From Haloarcula nitratireducens (GTDB taxonomy: Archaea; Halobacteriota; Halobacteria; Halobacteriales; Haloarculaceae): a stretch of DNA of 64,000 nucleotides. Positions 8,103-17,159 of this stretch are shown piece after piece. The notes below the pieces were generated by a model. It saw nothing but the letters and a program-made list of their open reading frames with translations, did not search any database and was not told the origin of the DNA. The position numbers were made by a program, and so were the translations under genes. The first letter of the stretch is position 1. Each line of letters starts with the position of its first letter. The stretch lies in the NCBI RefSeq assembly GCF_019599505.1, contig NZ_RKLT01000002.1:1-64000 (forward strand), written 5' to 3'.

Positions 8103-8569
8103 CTGTCGTGACTACGTCTACAGCGGGACGCACCATTACTATCTACCGGCTATACCGTCTTAGACCCCGGGTAATCAGGTACTTACCATATATTTGCGGG
8201 CGCAGTTGAGCGGGACAGAGGTGTCGCGGTAGTGGCTCTGGGGGTACCGTCCGTCGTCACGTTGGGCCCCGGTCGATGGGAGACCATCGTTCCGCTCGGA
8301 GATCGGACTTCCGAGCGCGCGTGCTCTGGATACCGCGGCAGTAACGGCGCGTTCTAAGCCCGACCGGGGTTAAAGACGAAGCTATCGCAGTCATCGGTTA
8401 GCCTCCGTGACTCGCGTTCTCCCGAGGTTCACTTTACCGCGTCGTCATTTCGGAAAGTAAAATAATATTGATATTAGATAATCAGGAGAGGGCGCTACGG
8501 TATTTCCGATACGTGACTATATACCATAATAATAACACTTAATGCAGTCCGCTATCAGTTTCCGAGAGA
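8103..8569. other. intergenic region ending in an AT-rich promoter
   Basis: About 470 bases without a supported gene. The final 120 bases (8450-8560) are strikingly AT-rich for this genome and include TATA candidates (ACTATATACC near 8515) ahead of the ATP-grasp gene. A second AT-rich patch, ACCATATATTTGC near 8186, could serve the divergent small gene or be unrelated. No RNA gene was recognised. Confidence 0.45.
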
Positions 8570-9757
8570 ATGTCCCCCGAGTCCACGTCGCTCGCAACCC
8601 GCGCGATAAAGCGGTCGTTCCACGGTGTGAAGTCCACTTATCAGTCCCTCTCTACCCGCATCAACGCGACACTCGCGATGGCGAAGATCGAGTTGAAGAC
8701 CGGGCGGGGGGTATCGATCCCGATGAGTCGCCGGTTGTGGCTGTGGCGTCGCGGGTTCACCAGCCGGTTCGACGGCCTGTTCGACGTCACCGAGGGGAAC
8801 TACGACCAGTATCTCTCCGACTATCAGGAGTTCCGCTCCTACGACATCAACGAACCGTGGAAAGACGAGATGGACAACAAACTCACCGCACATCTCCTCA
8901 TGCTCCCGTTCGAGGAGCACCTACCGACGCTGTTCGGGGTTTTAGAGGCGGGCGAGGTTCGACGCCATCCCGCGTACGAAGGGCAGTCCGAGACGCCGGC
9001 CCTCGACGACGCTGCGGCTATCGAGCATTTCGAACGGTACGACGCGCGGACGTACGTCGATACGCTTCTCGAAGAAGAGGACGCCGTCGTGCTGAAACCG
9101 CTTCTCGGGTCCGGTGGTCTGGGCGTGTACGTGGTCCGGACCGACGATACCTCGGGCGGTTACCTGATAAACGGGTCGACGTACACCGAGGAGCGCTTCG
9201 ACGAGCTCCTCGACGAGCTGGAGATGTACATGGTCACGGAGTTCTCCGAGCAGTCGGCGTTTCTCGACGAGCTCTTTCCCGACTCGGCGAACACGATCCG
9301 CGTCGTGACCATGTGGGATTACGAGGCCGACGAACCGTTCATCGCGTGGGCGCACCTCCGCGTCGGCACGGAGGAGTCCGCGCCGCTCGATAACCTCAGC
9401 CAGGGCGGAATTCAGGCGGGAATCGATATCGACACCGGAGAGATGCTCTACGCCGCTAAGATAGGCGATAAATCGCCGCCGATCGGCGTCGACTGGTACG
9501 ACGAACATCCGACGACCGGGGCCCGTCTCGCCGGCCGCACGATTCCGCACTGGGAAGCGGTCGCGGACGGGATCACCGAGATGGCCGAGGCGTATCCGCA
9601 GTTCCCGTACGTCGGTTGGGACGTCCTGCTGACCGACGACGGGTTCGAGATACTGGAACTGAACTCCTCGCCCGGGATGATAAACACCCAGATCGAATCG
9701 AAAGTCCTCGACGAGCCGCGCGTCAGACGGTTCTACGAGCGCCACGACGTCCTATGA
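8570..9757 (+). CDS. sugar-transfer-associated ATP-grasp protein
   Basis: 395 residues. An N-terminal arm (about 1-110) precedes an ATP-grasp fold: VVLKPLLGSGGLGVYVVR (ATP-binding lysine and Gly-rich loop, about 180-197), MVTEFSEQSAFLDEL, NTIRVVTMWDYE, and the terminal metal-binding FEILELNSSPGMIN. This matches the ATPgrasp_ST family, found near polysaccharide and glycan genes, which probably ligates an amino or carboxyl group to a sugar-linked acceptor. No partner glycan genes lie next to it here, so the acceptor is unknown. ATG at 8570 follows an AT-rich promoter; an ATG at 8542 is out of frame. Confidence 0.82.
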   Translation: MSPESTSLATRAIKRSFHGVKSTYQSLSTRINATLAMAKIELKTGRGVSIPMSRRLWLWRRGFTSRFDGLFDVTEGNYDQYLSDYQEFRSYDINEPWKDEMDNKLTAHLLMLPFEEHLPTLFGVLEAGEVRRHPAYEGQSETPALDDAAAIEHFERYDARTYVDTLLEEEDAVVLKPLLGSGGLGVYVVRTDDTSGGYLINGSTYTEERFDELLDELEMYMVTEFSEQSAFLDELFPDSANTIRVVTMWDYEADEPFIAWAHLRVGTEESAPLDNLSQGGIQAGIDIDTGEMLYAAKIGDKSPPIGVDWYDEHPTTGARLAGRTIPHWEAVADGITEMAEAYPQFPYVGWDVLLTDDGFEILELNSSPGMINTQIESKVLDEPRVRRFYERHDVL

Positions 9758-9815
9758 CTCTTCGAGGCTGAGAGTTAATGTCCGTCGGGACGACCCTCCG
9801 ATCGAGTGATGTCCC

Positions 9816-10679
9816 GTGACTGACTCCGAGTTCGACCTCAGCGCACCCGAACTGACCGCGACGGATTTTCTCGTCCTCGACGACCCTCACTTCACCGCAG
9901 ACACCGTGGCGCTCGTCACCGGCGCGGCCTCCGGGATCGGCCGCGCGACGGCCGTCGCGCTCGCGGCGAACGGACTCACCGTCGTCGGGGCCGACGTCGA
10001 CGCCGACGGACTCGACGGGACGGCCGACGTCGCCGCGGATTGCGGCGTTCCCGGCACGTTCCACGGCGTCGAAACCGACCTCGCGGACGACGAGGACGTC
10101 GAGGCCGTCGTCGACGCCGCCGCCGAAGAGGGCGACGTCCGTTTCGTCGCCAACATCGCGGGGATGCAACACATCGCGAGCATCCCCGAGTTCCCGATGG
10201 AGAAGTACGACCTCTTACTGGACGTGATGTTGCGCGCGCCGTTCAAGGTGGCACAGGCGGCGATGCCTCACATCCGCGAGACGGACGACGGCGTCGGTGC
10301 CATCGCGAACATGTCTTCGGTCCACGGCCACTACGCCACCAAGGACAAGCCGGCGTACATCACCGCTAAACACGGCGTGAGAGGGTTGAGTCATTCCATC
10401 GCCGCAGAAGGCGAGGGGACGCTGCGCGGGTTCTCGGTCAGCGTCGGTTACGTGCTGACGCCGCTGATGGTCGACCAGATCGAGGACACCGCCGAAGAGC
10501 GCGGCATCTCCGAGCGAGAAGTCGTCGAGGACGTGATGCTCGGACAGGCCCGGACGAAGGAGATGATGACGCCGGCGGAGGTCGCCAACCTGTTCGTCTT
10601 CGGGTTCTCGAATCACGCAAAACATCTCAACGGCGCGGACCTGCTGTTCGATGGGGGGTATACGCATACCTACGAGTGA
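9816..10679 (+). CDS. SDR oxidoreductase, 3-hydroxybutyrate dehydrogenase-like
   Basis: 287-residue short-chain dehydrogenase: T35-GAASGIG-42 cofactor motif, VGADVDADG (acidic residue favouring NAD), NIAGMQH, catalytic S168, Y181 and K185 (NMSSVHG and YITAK), and a C-terminal SFGGY-like FDGGYTHTYE. The pattern FPMEKYDLLLDVMLRAPF plus YVLTPLMVDQIEDTAEERGI is characteristic of 3-hydroxybutyrate dehydrogenases (acetoacetate/3-hydroxybutyrate interconversion). The start is GTG at 9816; the nearby ATG at 9809 is out of frame and stops at once. It carries about 30 extra N-terminal residues. Confidence 0.85.
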   Translation: MTDSEFDLSAPELTATDFLVLDDPHFTADTVALVTGAASGIGRATAVALAANGLTVVGADVDADGLDGTADVAADCGVPGTFHGVETDLADDEDVEAVVDAAAEEGDVRFVANIAGMQHIASIPEFPMEKYDLLLDVMLRAPFKVAQAAMPHIRETDDGVGAIANMSSVHGHYATKDKPAYITAKHGVRGLSHSIAAEGEGTLRGFSVSVGYVLTPLMVDQIEDTAEERGISEREVVEDVMLGQARTKEMMTPAEVANLFVFGFSNHAKHLNGADLLFDGGYTHTYE

Positions 10680-10711
10680 CGCGAGTAGCGACCGATCGGT
10701 CGACGCGCCCG

Positions 10712-11002
10712 TTACTCCCGCGCTTGGACGAACAGATAGCCGGAGCTATCGACAGTCACCCTCACCTGTTCGTAGGTGAACGATACCTGCACGTCGGTGT
10801 CGAGATCGGTCCTGCTGAGTAGCGCGTTCAGCGCGTCCGCTTCGACGTACTCGTTCAGCGGCGGGAGTTCGTTCGCCGCGCGATTCGTCTCCGCCGCGAC
10901 CGCGTCCGTGATCGCCGTCGTCGGTTCGTCGGTCGCCCCCCAGCCACCGCTGCTCGATCCGTCGAAATCGCCGATGTCTATCTCGATCTCGTCGTTTGCC
11001 AT
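10712..11002 (-). CDS. HalOD1 output domain protein
   Basis: 96 residues from ATG 11002 (MANDEIEIDIGDFDG). The core AAETNRAANELPPLNEYVEADALNALL followed by VSFTYEQVRVTVDSSGYLFVQ is the haloarchaeal output domain HalOD1, often fused to receiver or PAS modules. Here it stands alone with a Gly/Ser-rich acidic N terminus, so it may act as a stand-alone response partner. A frame six codons longer exists, but ATG at 11002 matches normal protein composition. Confidence 0.8.
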   Translation of the reverse strand: MANDEIEIDIGDFDGSSSGGWGATDEPTTAITDAVAAETNRAANELPPLNEYVEADALNALLSRTDLDTDVQVSFTYEQVRVTVDSSGYLFVQARE

Positions 11003-11213
11003 ACTGTAGTCTCGCCACACGTTTGTCGCACCGCGAACTCCGAAACGTCCCGCAGTCCGAGTTGAACCGCCTACTGCTTAGAGGGTTGTGCAGAAATGGG
11101 GCCGAGTAGGCATCAGATCGTCATAATTACTTTGCGAGAGGTTTCCAATTAGGTTCCGCTAGCCCGGCCGTCCCGCCGCATCTGTTTTGTCCGCCCGCGG
11201 CCTACGCTGTCGT

Positions 11214-11624
11214 ATGCCCGTCACAGACGACGACGAACTCCGCGAGATATTAGAGCTGAACCGCGTCGCTGTCGTGGGGTGTTCGGCCACGTCCGGTAAG
11301 GACGCCCACGAGATACCCAAGTACCTCCTCGACCAGGGGTACGACGTAGTCCCGGTCAACCCCTTCGCCGACGAGATATTCGGTCGGGAAGCGTACGACT
11401 CGCTCGCGGACGTCCCCGGCGAGATCGACATCGTGGACGTGTTCCGGCCGAGCGAGGAAGTCAGCGAGATCGTCGACGCCGCGCTGGAACGCGACGACGT
11501 GAAGGTGATCTGGCTTCAGTTAGGTATCCACGACGACGACGCCGTCGCGCGCGCCGAACAGGCGGGCCGCCGCGTCGTGCAGGACCGCTGTATGAAACCG
11601 ACCCACCAGCAACTGAAGTCGTAA
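11214..11624 (+). CDS. CoA-binding domain protein (YccU-like)
   Basis: 136 residues with a Rossmann CoA-binding fold: NRVAVVGCSATSGKDAHEIPKYLLDQGYDVVPVNP, EIDIVDVFRPSEEVSEIVDAAL, VIWLQLGIHDDDAV and the terminal VVQDRCMKPTHQQL. The family (bacterial YccU and archaeal homologues) resembles the N-terminal part of succinyl-CoA synthetase alpha but lacks the rest; its role is unknown. Start at ATG 11214 (MPVTDDDEL) is preferred over a frame nine codons longer because it begins the conserved region. Confidence 0.88.
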   Translation: MPVTDDDELREILELNRVAVVGCSATSGKDAHEIPKYLLDQGYDVVPVNPFADEIFGREAYDSLADVPGEIDIVDVFRPSEEVSEIVDAALERDDVKVIWLQLGIHDDDAVARAEQAGRRVVQDRCMKPTHQQLKS

Positions 11625-11745
11625 GGGAGCGTTCCTACCGGTTACCCCACGTTCGGCGGACCAGTTCCGCGGCGGGGCTGGCGAGGACAGTCCCGGACGC
11701 GGACTGACCGGTATCCCTAACAGCGTCGCGGAGTCACCACCGGAC

Positions 11746-13206
11746 ATGGTCGAGTGGCTTCCCGAGAGCTACTGGCTCGTTCGGTTCCTCTTCCAGCGGT
11801 CGCTCGCGGTCATCTACCTCCTCGCCTTCCTCGTCGCCGCCACGCAGTTCCGGCCGCTGGCCGGCGAGAACGGGCTCCTCCCGATCTCCCAGTACGTCGA
11901 GCGGAGCTCGTTCCGCGAGCGGCCGAGCCTGTTCTACTACTATCCGAGCGACCGCGTCATCGGTCTCGCGGCGTGGACCGGCGTCGCCCTCTCCGCGCTG
12001 GCGCTCGTGGCCGGCCCCTACTGGCTTCCGACCCCCTACGCCGTCCCGGCGTCGATGGCGCTGTGGCTCGTCCTCTGGGGGCTGTATCTCTCCTTCGTCA
12101 ACGCCGGCCAGACGTTCTACGGCTACGGCTGGGAATCGATGCTGCTCGAGACCGGCTTCCTGGCGGTGTTCCTCGGGGCCGGGCCGAGCGGCCCGCCGGT
12201 CGTAGTCGTCTGGCTTATCAAGTGGGTGCTGTTTCGCAACATGTTCGGCGCGGGCCTCATCAAGATGCGCGGCGACGACGTCTGGCGGAATCTCACGGCG
12301 ATGGACTACCACTACGAGACCCAGCCGATCCCCAATCCGCTCAGTTGGTACGTCCACCACCTCCCCGACCGCTTTCACCGCGTCGAGGTATTCGGTAACC
12401 ACGTCGTCGAACTCGCGGTGCCGTTCCTCTACTTCGCCCCCCAGCCGTGGGCCTCGGTCGGGGGCGCGGCGACGATCGGCTTTCAGGGGTGGCTCATGCT
12501 CACCGGGAACTTCTCGTGGCTGAACGCGCTGACCATCGTGCAGGCCGTCGCCGCGTTCAGCGACGGCGTCCTCACCTCGCTCGTCCCCGTCTCCGCGCCG
12601 ACGGCCGCCGACCCGCCGCTGTACCTGCAGGTACTCGCTATCGCGCTGGCCGTCGTCGTCCTCGCGCGTAGCGTCCGTCCGGTCAAGAACATGCTCTCGG
12701 AGACACAGGTGATGAACACCTCCTTCGATCCGCTGTCGCTGGTCAACACCTACGGCGCGTTCGGGTCGATAACCCGGGACCGCTACGAGCTCGTCGTGCA
12801 GGGGACGACCGACGAGACGATCACCGAAGACACCGAGTGGCGGACCTACGAGTTCGAGGGCAAGCCCACGGACCCGACACAGCGACCCCGGCAGGTCGCG
12901 CCTTACCACCACCGGCTCGACTGGCAGCTGTGGTTCGCCGCGATGCGCCGGTCGCCGCGTCGCAGCCCGTGGTTCCCCGCCTTCTTGGAGCGGCTCCTCT
13001 CGGCCGACGAGGCGACGCTGTCGCTGCTCGCCGAGGACCCCTTCTCGGGGGCCGCACCCGAACACGTCCGCGCGGTGCGCTACCGGTATCGGTTCACGAC
13101 GCCCGAGGAGCGACGCGAGACCGGGGAGTGGTGGTCGCGCGAGCGCGTGGGCGCGTACGTGAGTCCCGTGAGTTCCGACGACCTGCGGCTGCGGCGGGGC
13201 CGCTGA
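11746..13206 (+). CDS. lipase maturation factor family membrane protein
   Basis: 486-residue polytopic membrane protein. The family hallmarks are clear: ARSVPLPAV-like N-terminal WLVRFLFQRSLAVIYLLAF, the VNAGQTFYGYGWESMLLETGF block, WLIKWVLFRNMFGAGLIKMRGDDVW and MDYHYETQPIPNPLSWY. Around ten hydrophobic segments fill residues 15-330, followed by a soluble tail with EYEFEGKP-like and HHRLDWQLWFAAM motifs. In vertebrates LMF1 folds lipases in the ER; archaeal members are uncharacterised but may help folding at the membrane. A DCC thiol-oxidoreductase gene follows on the opposite strand, consistent with a thiol or folding theme. Confidence 0.87.
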   Translation: MVEWLPESYWLVRFLFQRSLAVIYLLAFLVAATQFRPLAGENGLLPISQYVERSSFRERPSLFYYYPSDRVIGLAAWTGVALSALALVAGPYWLPTPYAVPASMALWLVLWGLYLSFVNAGQTFYGYGWESMLLETGFLAVFLGAGPSGPPVVVVWLIKWVLFRNMFGAGLIKMRGDDVWRNLTAMDYHYETQPIPNPLSWYVHHLPDRFHRVEVFGNHVVELAVPFLYFAPQPWASVGGAATIGFQGWLMLTGNFSWLNALTIVQAVAAFSDGVLTSLVPVSAPTAADPPLYLQVLAIALAVVVLARSVRPVKNMLSETQVMNTSFDPLSLVNTYGAFGSITRDRYELVVQGTTDETITEDTEWRTYEFEGKPTDPTQRPRQVAPYHHRLDWQLWFAAMRRSPRRSPWFPAFLERLLSADEATLSLLAEDPFSGAAPEHVRAVRYRYRFTTPEERRETGEWWSRERVGAYVSPVSSDDLRLRRGR

Positions 13207-13253
13207 GCGATCGCGGACGCGCCGCGCGCGATTCGTGACGACGGGTCGGCGAT

Positions 13254-13649
13254 TCAGCGCTCCCTGGACCTCTCACGCCGAGCCGGCGGCGTCTTCGAGA
13301 GCAGTTTCCCCAACGTGCCGCGGTTGTCCGCCACCCAGCGGTACCCCCGTTCGCGGAGGTTCTCGTACTCGCCGAACTGGCCGAGGAACTCCGCGACGGG
13401 ACGGGCCGGCTTCCCCGTCTCTGTCCTGACGAGCGCCGCCTCGATGGAGGCCCCACAGGAGTAGACCCGGTCGTCGGTCACCAGATGCGAACACGATTCG
13501 TACTCCTCGGGCAGGCGCGCGCGGAGGCTCTCGTCCTCGCCCAGTTCCGAGAAGCCGACCAGTCGCAGGTCAGACCGCGCTTCGATGAACTCGGCCCACC
13601 ACGTACAGAAGCCGCAGTCGTCGTCGTAGACGAGCGTCGCGTCGCTCAT
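13254..13649 (-). CDS. DCC family thiol-disulfide oxidoreductase (DUF393)
   Basis: 131 residues starting MSDATLVYDDDCGFCTWW: the DxxCxxC motif (C12, C15) names the family, a thioredoxin-like group. Further blocks CSHLVTDDRVYSCGASIEAAL and FGEYENLRERGYRWVADNR fit DUF393. It probably carries out thiol-disulfide exchange; partner unknown. ATG 13649 is chosen because it precedes the motif by nine residues, as usual; a longer frame adds an implausible tail. It converges on the lipase-maturation-factor gene with a 47-base gap. Confidence 0.88.
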   Translation of the reverse strand: MSDATLVYDDDCGFCTWWAEFIEARSDLRLVGFSELGEDESLRARLPEEYESCSHLVTDDRVYSCGASIEAALVRTETGKPARPVAEFLGQFGEYENLRERGYRWVADNRGTLGKLLSKTPPARRERSRER

Positions 13650-13726
13650 ACTCGGACGGAGGGACGCCAGCCCCAAACCACTTCGCCACCGATAGAATTT
13701 TCCGGTCGCTGGCGACAGCCATCGGC

Positions 13727-13903
13727 ATGGAGCGGTTCGTCCGGCTGGTGGTCGCCGGCGGCCTCGCGCTGGTCGCCGGGCTCTGGATAGCGACGCTCAC
13801 GGCCCCGCAGACGCCGGGTTGGGTCGCCGGCGTCGCCCTCGCCGTCGCGGGCGTCGCGGGACTGGCGGCGGGTATCGGCCGGGAGATAGAGGTCGGCGCG
13901 TGA
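13727..13903 (+). CDS. small two-helix membrane protein, 58 aa
   Basis: From ATG 13727 to TGA 13901-13903: MERFVRLVVAGGLALVAG begins one hydrophobic helix, a short loop with PQTPGW follows, then an Ala/Val/Gly-rich second helix and a charged end (GREIEVGA). The two-TM hairpin, good codon choice and position 93 bases before bolA on the same strand support it. No family is recognised. Confidence 0.6.
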   Translation: MERFVRLVVAGGLALVAGLWIATLTAPQTPGWVAGVALAVAGVAGLAAGIGREIEVGA

Positions 13904-13996
13904 GCGGCCCGCGAGCGGCGGCGCGTCGAATCGCCGCCCGGCAGCGGCGGGGACGGGAAGCCAATCGTTTTCCTCGCGGGCGTTCTTCGCCCCGAC

Positions 13997-14230
13997 ATGA
14001 ACGCCGACGAAGTCGAGGCCCTCATCGAGTCCGAGATCCCCGACGCCGAAGTCACCGTGACGACGCCCCGCGATCCCGACGACGACAAGCACTACGCCGT
14101 CGAGGTGGTATCGCCGGCCTTCGAGGGGAAGTCCCTCGTCGACCAGCACCAGCTCGTCCACGACGCGCTGGGCGAGCACCTCACGCGCGACATCCACGCC
14201 ATCGAGCTGACCACGTCGACGCCCGAGTGA
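13997..14230 (+). CDS. bolA: BolA family protein
   Basis: 77 residues with the BolA fold: MNADEVEALIESEIPDAEV, the conserved HYAVEVVSPAFEGKSLVDQHQLVHDALGE and the end IHAIELTTSTP. The conserved His in the Q-H-Q-x-V-H motif provides a cluster ligand. BolA proteins pair with monothiol glutaredoxins to hold a shared [2Fe-2S] cluster and act in iron-sulfur trafficking. Such a glutaredoxin is encoded 73 bases downstream on the same strand. Length is typical. Confidence 0.92.
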   Translation: MNADEVEALIESEIPDAEVTVTTPRDPDDDKHYAVEVVSPAFEGKSLVDQHQLVHDALGEHLTRDIHAIELTTSTPE

Positions 14231-14303
14231 GCGGCGTCCGCCGGGCGAGGGGACGGCGGGTCGCGGCGGTAGCCATTTCACTCCCGACCTGTTACGGCCA
14301 GTC

Positions 14304-14642
14304 ATGAGCTTCGAACCCGAGGAGCTGTCCCGCGAGGAAGTCCAGGCGAAGGTCGACGAGACGATCGAGAACAACGACGTCGCCCTGTTCATGAAGGGGA
14401 CCGAGCTGATGCCCCAGTGCGGCTACTCCCGGAAGGCCGTCGGCCTCATCCAGCAGTACCGCGACGACGTGGAAACGGTGAACGTCCTCACCGCGACGGA
14501 GGCCTACCGCGAGGCCCTCTCGGAGTACAGCGGCCGCGAGACGATCCCCCAGACGTTCGTCGACGGGGAGTTCGTCGGCGGCAGCGACATCTTAGAACAG
14601 CTCGACGAGAACGGCGACCTGCGGGCGACGCTGAACGCGTAG
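14304..14642 (+). CDS. monothiol glutaredoxin (Grx4/GrxD type)
   Basis: 112 residues: the N-terminal helix EEVQAKVDETIENNDVALFMKG, the monothiol active site MPQCGYSRKAV (CGYS in place of the usual CGFS), TIPQTFVDGEFVGGSDIL for glutathione-type thiol binding. Monothiol glutaredoxins carry [2Fe-2S] clusters and, with BolA (just upstream), move them to targets. Haloarchaea generally use gamma-glutamylcysteine rather than glutathione, so the thiol ligand here may differ from the bacterial model. Confidence 0.92.
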   Translation: MSFEPEELSREEVQAKVDETIENNDVALFMKGTELMPQCGYSRKAVGLIQQYRDDVETVNVLTATEAYREALSEYSGRETIPQTFVDGEFVGGSDILEQLDENGDLRATLNA

Positions 14643-14808
14643 GCGTCGCTGCCGACTCGCGCAGCGCGGAGCCGCCGCTGTCCGGTTCGGAAACAGCGGG
14701 GACGAAACGGGCGGTCGCGAACGTCGGTCGTTACTGCCCGGGAACCTCACTCTCTACGGGTCGTTCCTCCCCGTTTCGTCGAGAGTCCTCCCCTCGGTCG
14801 GACTCTCG

Positions 14809-14982
14809 CTACTCCTCGTCTTTCATCTCGCCGAGACGGTCGACGAGGTCGCTCGTCGACGCCTCGGTATCGAACGACACGCTCCCGTCGTGGTCGTTCT
14901 CGTGGACGGCGACGCCGTCGTCCTCGTCGGTGTCCACGTCCTGGTCCTTTTGCTCGGACTCGTCGTAGCTACCAAAACCCAT
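14809..14982 (-). CDS. small acidic haloarchaeal protein, 57 aa (DUF5786-like)
   Basis: Read from ATG 14982 to TAG 14809: starts MGFGSYDESEQKDQDVDTDE and ends TSDLVDRLGEMKDEE. This opening and the C-terminal L-V-x-R-L segment are those of a conserved haloarchaeal small-protein family (DUF5786 from memory). The middle is highly acidic and probably flexible. Function is unknown. Confidence 0.78.
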   Translation of the reverse strand: MGFGSYDESEQKDQDVDTDEDDGVAVHENDHDGSVSFDTEASTSDLVDRLGEMKDEE

Positions 14983-15190
14983 GTGTGATAGTCCTGACCC
15001 GAGCCACTAAAAACGGACGGTGAGGACGCTCGTGGGCGTGTGGTAGCGAACCACAGATAGCGGCGGGCGGTTTCGCGGCCGGCGTCTGGAAGCAAAGGTT
15101 CTTATCCGTGCTCGCGTATCGATTAGATAACGACATCCGCTAGCCGTTGTTCTCCGACGGCTGCTGTCTTCAATCGTAATTTCCGCATCC

Positions 15191-17113
15191 ATGAGTACGG
15201 CAGACGAGGCGCTCGAGAAGATCAAAGCACAGGTCGAAGCAGAGACACCCGAGGACATCACTATCTCGTCGGTCACCTTCGAGGGGCCGGAGCTGGTCAT
15301 CTACACGCCGGACGCCAGAGAGATCGCCAACCGAGACGGCATCGTCCGCAACCTCGCACAGACGCTTCGGAAACGCATCAACGTCCGCCCGACGCCGGAC
15401 GCGCTGGTCCCCGAGGCCGAGGCCGAGGCGCGCATCCAGGAGACGATCCCGGAGGACGCCGGCGTCCAGAACCTCGACTTCGATTCGACGACCGGCGAGG
15501 TGTTCATCGAGGCCGAGAAACCCGGGCGCGTCATCGGTCGCCACGGCGAGACGCTGGACCAGATCGCCGCCAGCGTCGGCTGGACGCCCGAAGTCGTCCG
15601 CACGCCCCCGATGGAGTCCTCGACGGTCTCGAACGTCCGGAACTTCCTGAAACAGGAACGCGACGACCGGCGGGACATCTTAGAGCGCGTCGGCCGGCAG
15701 ATAAACCGGCCGATGACCGCCGACGACGACTGGGTCCGGCTCACGACCCTGGGCTGTTGCCGCGAGGTCGGACGGGCCTCGTTCATCCTCTCGACGCCCG
15801 AGTCGCGCATCCTCGTCGACTGCGGCGACAAGCCCGGCGCGGCGGGCGAGGTCCCGTACCTTCAAGTTCCGGAGGCGCTCGCCGCCGGGCCGAACTCCAT
15901 CGACGCCGTGGTGTTGACCCACGCCCACCTCGACCACTCGGCGCTCATCCCCATCCTGTTCAAGTACGGCTACGACGGCCCCATCTACACCACCGCGCCC
16001 ACGCGAGACCTGATGGGCCTGCTCCAACTGGACTACTTAGACGTGGCCGCCAAAGAGGGGCGCGCGCCGCCCTACGAGAGCCAACAGGTCCGGGACGCGC
16101 TGAAACACACCATCCCGCTGGAGTTCGGCAACGTCACCGACATCGCGCCGGACATCAAACTCACGATGCACAACGCGGGCCACATCCTCGGCTCGGCGGT
16201 GTGTCACTTCCACATCGGCGAGGGCCGCTACAACGTCGCGTTCTCCGGCGACATCCACTACAAGGACACCCGCCTGTTGGACGGCGCTGTCAACGACTTC
16301 CCGCGCGTGGAGACGCTCATCCTCGAATCGACCTACGGCGGGAAGAACGACTACCAGACCGACCAGGCCGACTCCGAGCGCGTCCTCAAGCGCGTCATCA
16401 ACGAGGCCCAAGAAGAGGAGGGCCACATCCTCATCCCCGCCTTCGCCGTCGGTCGCTCGCAGGAATTGATGCTCGTCCTCGAAGAGGCGATGCGAAAGGA
16501 CGAGATCCCGACGATGCCGGTCTACTTAGACGGGATGATCCGAGAGGCGACGGCCATCCACACGGCCTATCCCGAGTACCTCCGCGAGAGCCTGCGGAAC
16601 CGCATCCTCTACGACGACGAGAACCCGTTCCTCGCGGAGCACTTCCAGCAGGTCGACGGCGGCGAGGAGATGCGGCAGGACATCGCCGACGGCGAGCCCG
16701 CCATCATCCTCACCACCTCGGGGATGGTCACCGGCGGTCCCGTCATGTCGTGGCTCCGCCTGCTCGGTTCGGAGCCGGACAACACGATGGTCTTCGTCGG
16801 CTATCAGGCCGAGGGAACCCTCGGACGGCAGATCCAGCGCGGCCAGGACGAGATTTCGCTCGGCGACACCAGCGGCCCGCGCGCCGAGCGCATGAGCCTG
16901 AACATGGCCGTCGAGACGGTCGACGGGTTCTCCGGCCACGCCGACCGGCAGGGGCTGGAGACGTTCGTCGAGACGATGCATCCCCGTCCGGAGAAGGTCC
17001 TCTGTGTCCACGGCGACGAGAGCTCGACCAATCAGCTCTCCTCGGCGCTGTACCAGAACTTCAACATGCGGACGTTCAACCCGAAGAACCTCGAGACGTT
17101 CCGCTTCGTCTGA
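15191..17113 (+). CDS. beta-CASP ribonuclease aCPSF1 (transcription termination factor)
   Basis: 640 residues: two N-terminal KH domains (about 1-145, including GRVIGRHGETLDQI), then a metallo-beta-lactamase core with T-HAHLDHS (HxHxDH at 244-249) and the inserted beta-CASP domain, ending with HGDESSTNQLSSALYQNFN. aCPSF1 is the archaeal homologue of CPSF73; it is an endo/5'-3' exonuclease that cuts U-rich 3' ends and drives transcription termination. The length matches the family (about 635-640). ATG 15191 follows a short leader. Normally monocistronic, as here. Confidence 0.95.
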   Translation: MSTADEALEKIKAQVEAETPEDITISSVTFEGPELVIYTPDAREIANRDGIVRNLAQTLRKRINVRPTPDALVPEAEAEARIQETIPEDAGVQNLDFDSTTGEVFIEAEKPGRVIGRHGETLDQIAASVGWTPEVVRTPPMESSTVSNVRNFLKQERDDRRDILERVGRQINRPMTADDDWVRLTTLGCCREVGRASFILSTPESRILVDCGDKPGAAGEVPYLQVPEALAAGPNSIDAVVLTHAHLDHSALIPILFKYGYDGPIYTTAPTRDLMGLLQLDYLDVAAKEGRAPPYESQQVRDALKHTIPLEFGNVTDIAPDIKLTMHNAGHILGSAVCHFHIGEGRYNVAFSGDIHYKDTRLLDGAVNDFPRVETLILESTYGGKNDYQTDQADSERVLKRVINEAQEEEGHILIPAFAVGRSQELMLVLEEAMRKDEIPTMPVYLDGMIREATAIHTAYPEYLRESLRNRILYDDENPFLAEHFQQVDGGEEMRQDIADGEPAIILTTSGMVTGGPVMSWLRLLGSEPDNTMVFVGYQAEGTLGRQIQRGQDEISLGDTSGPRAERMSLNMAVETVDGFSGHADRQGLETFVETMHPRPEKVLCVHGDESSTNQLSSALYQNFNMRTFNPKNLETFRFV

Positions 17114-17159
17114 GGGGGTCGTCTTGGAGTCCGCCCGCGCTATCTGCCGCTATCTTTCG

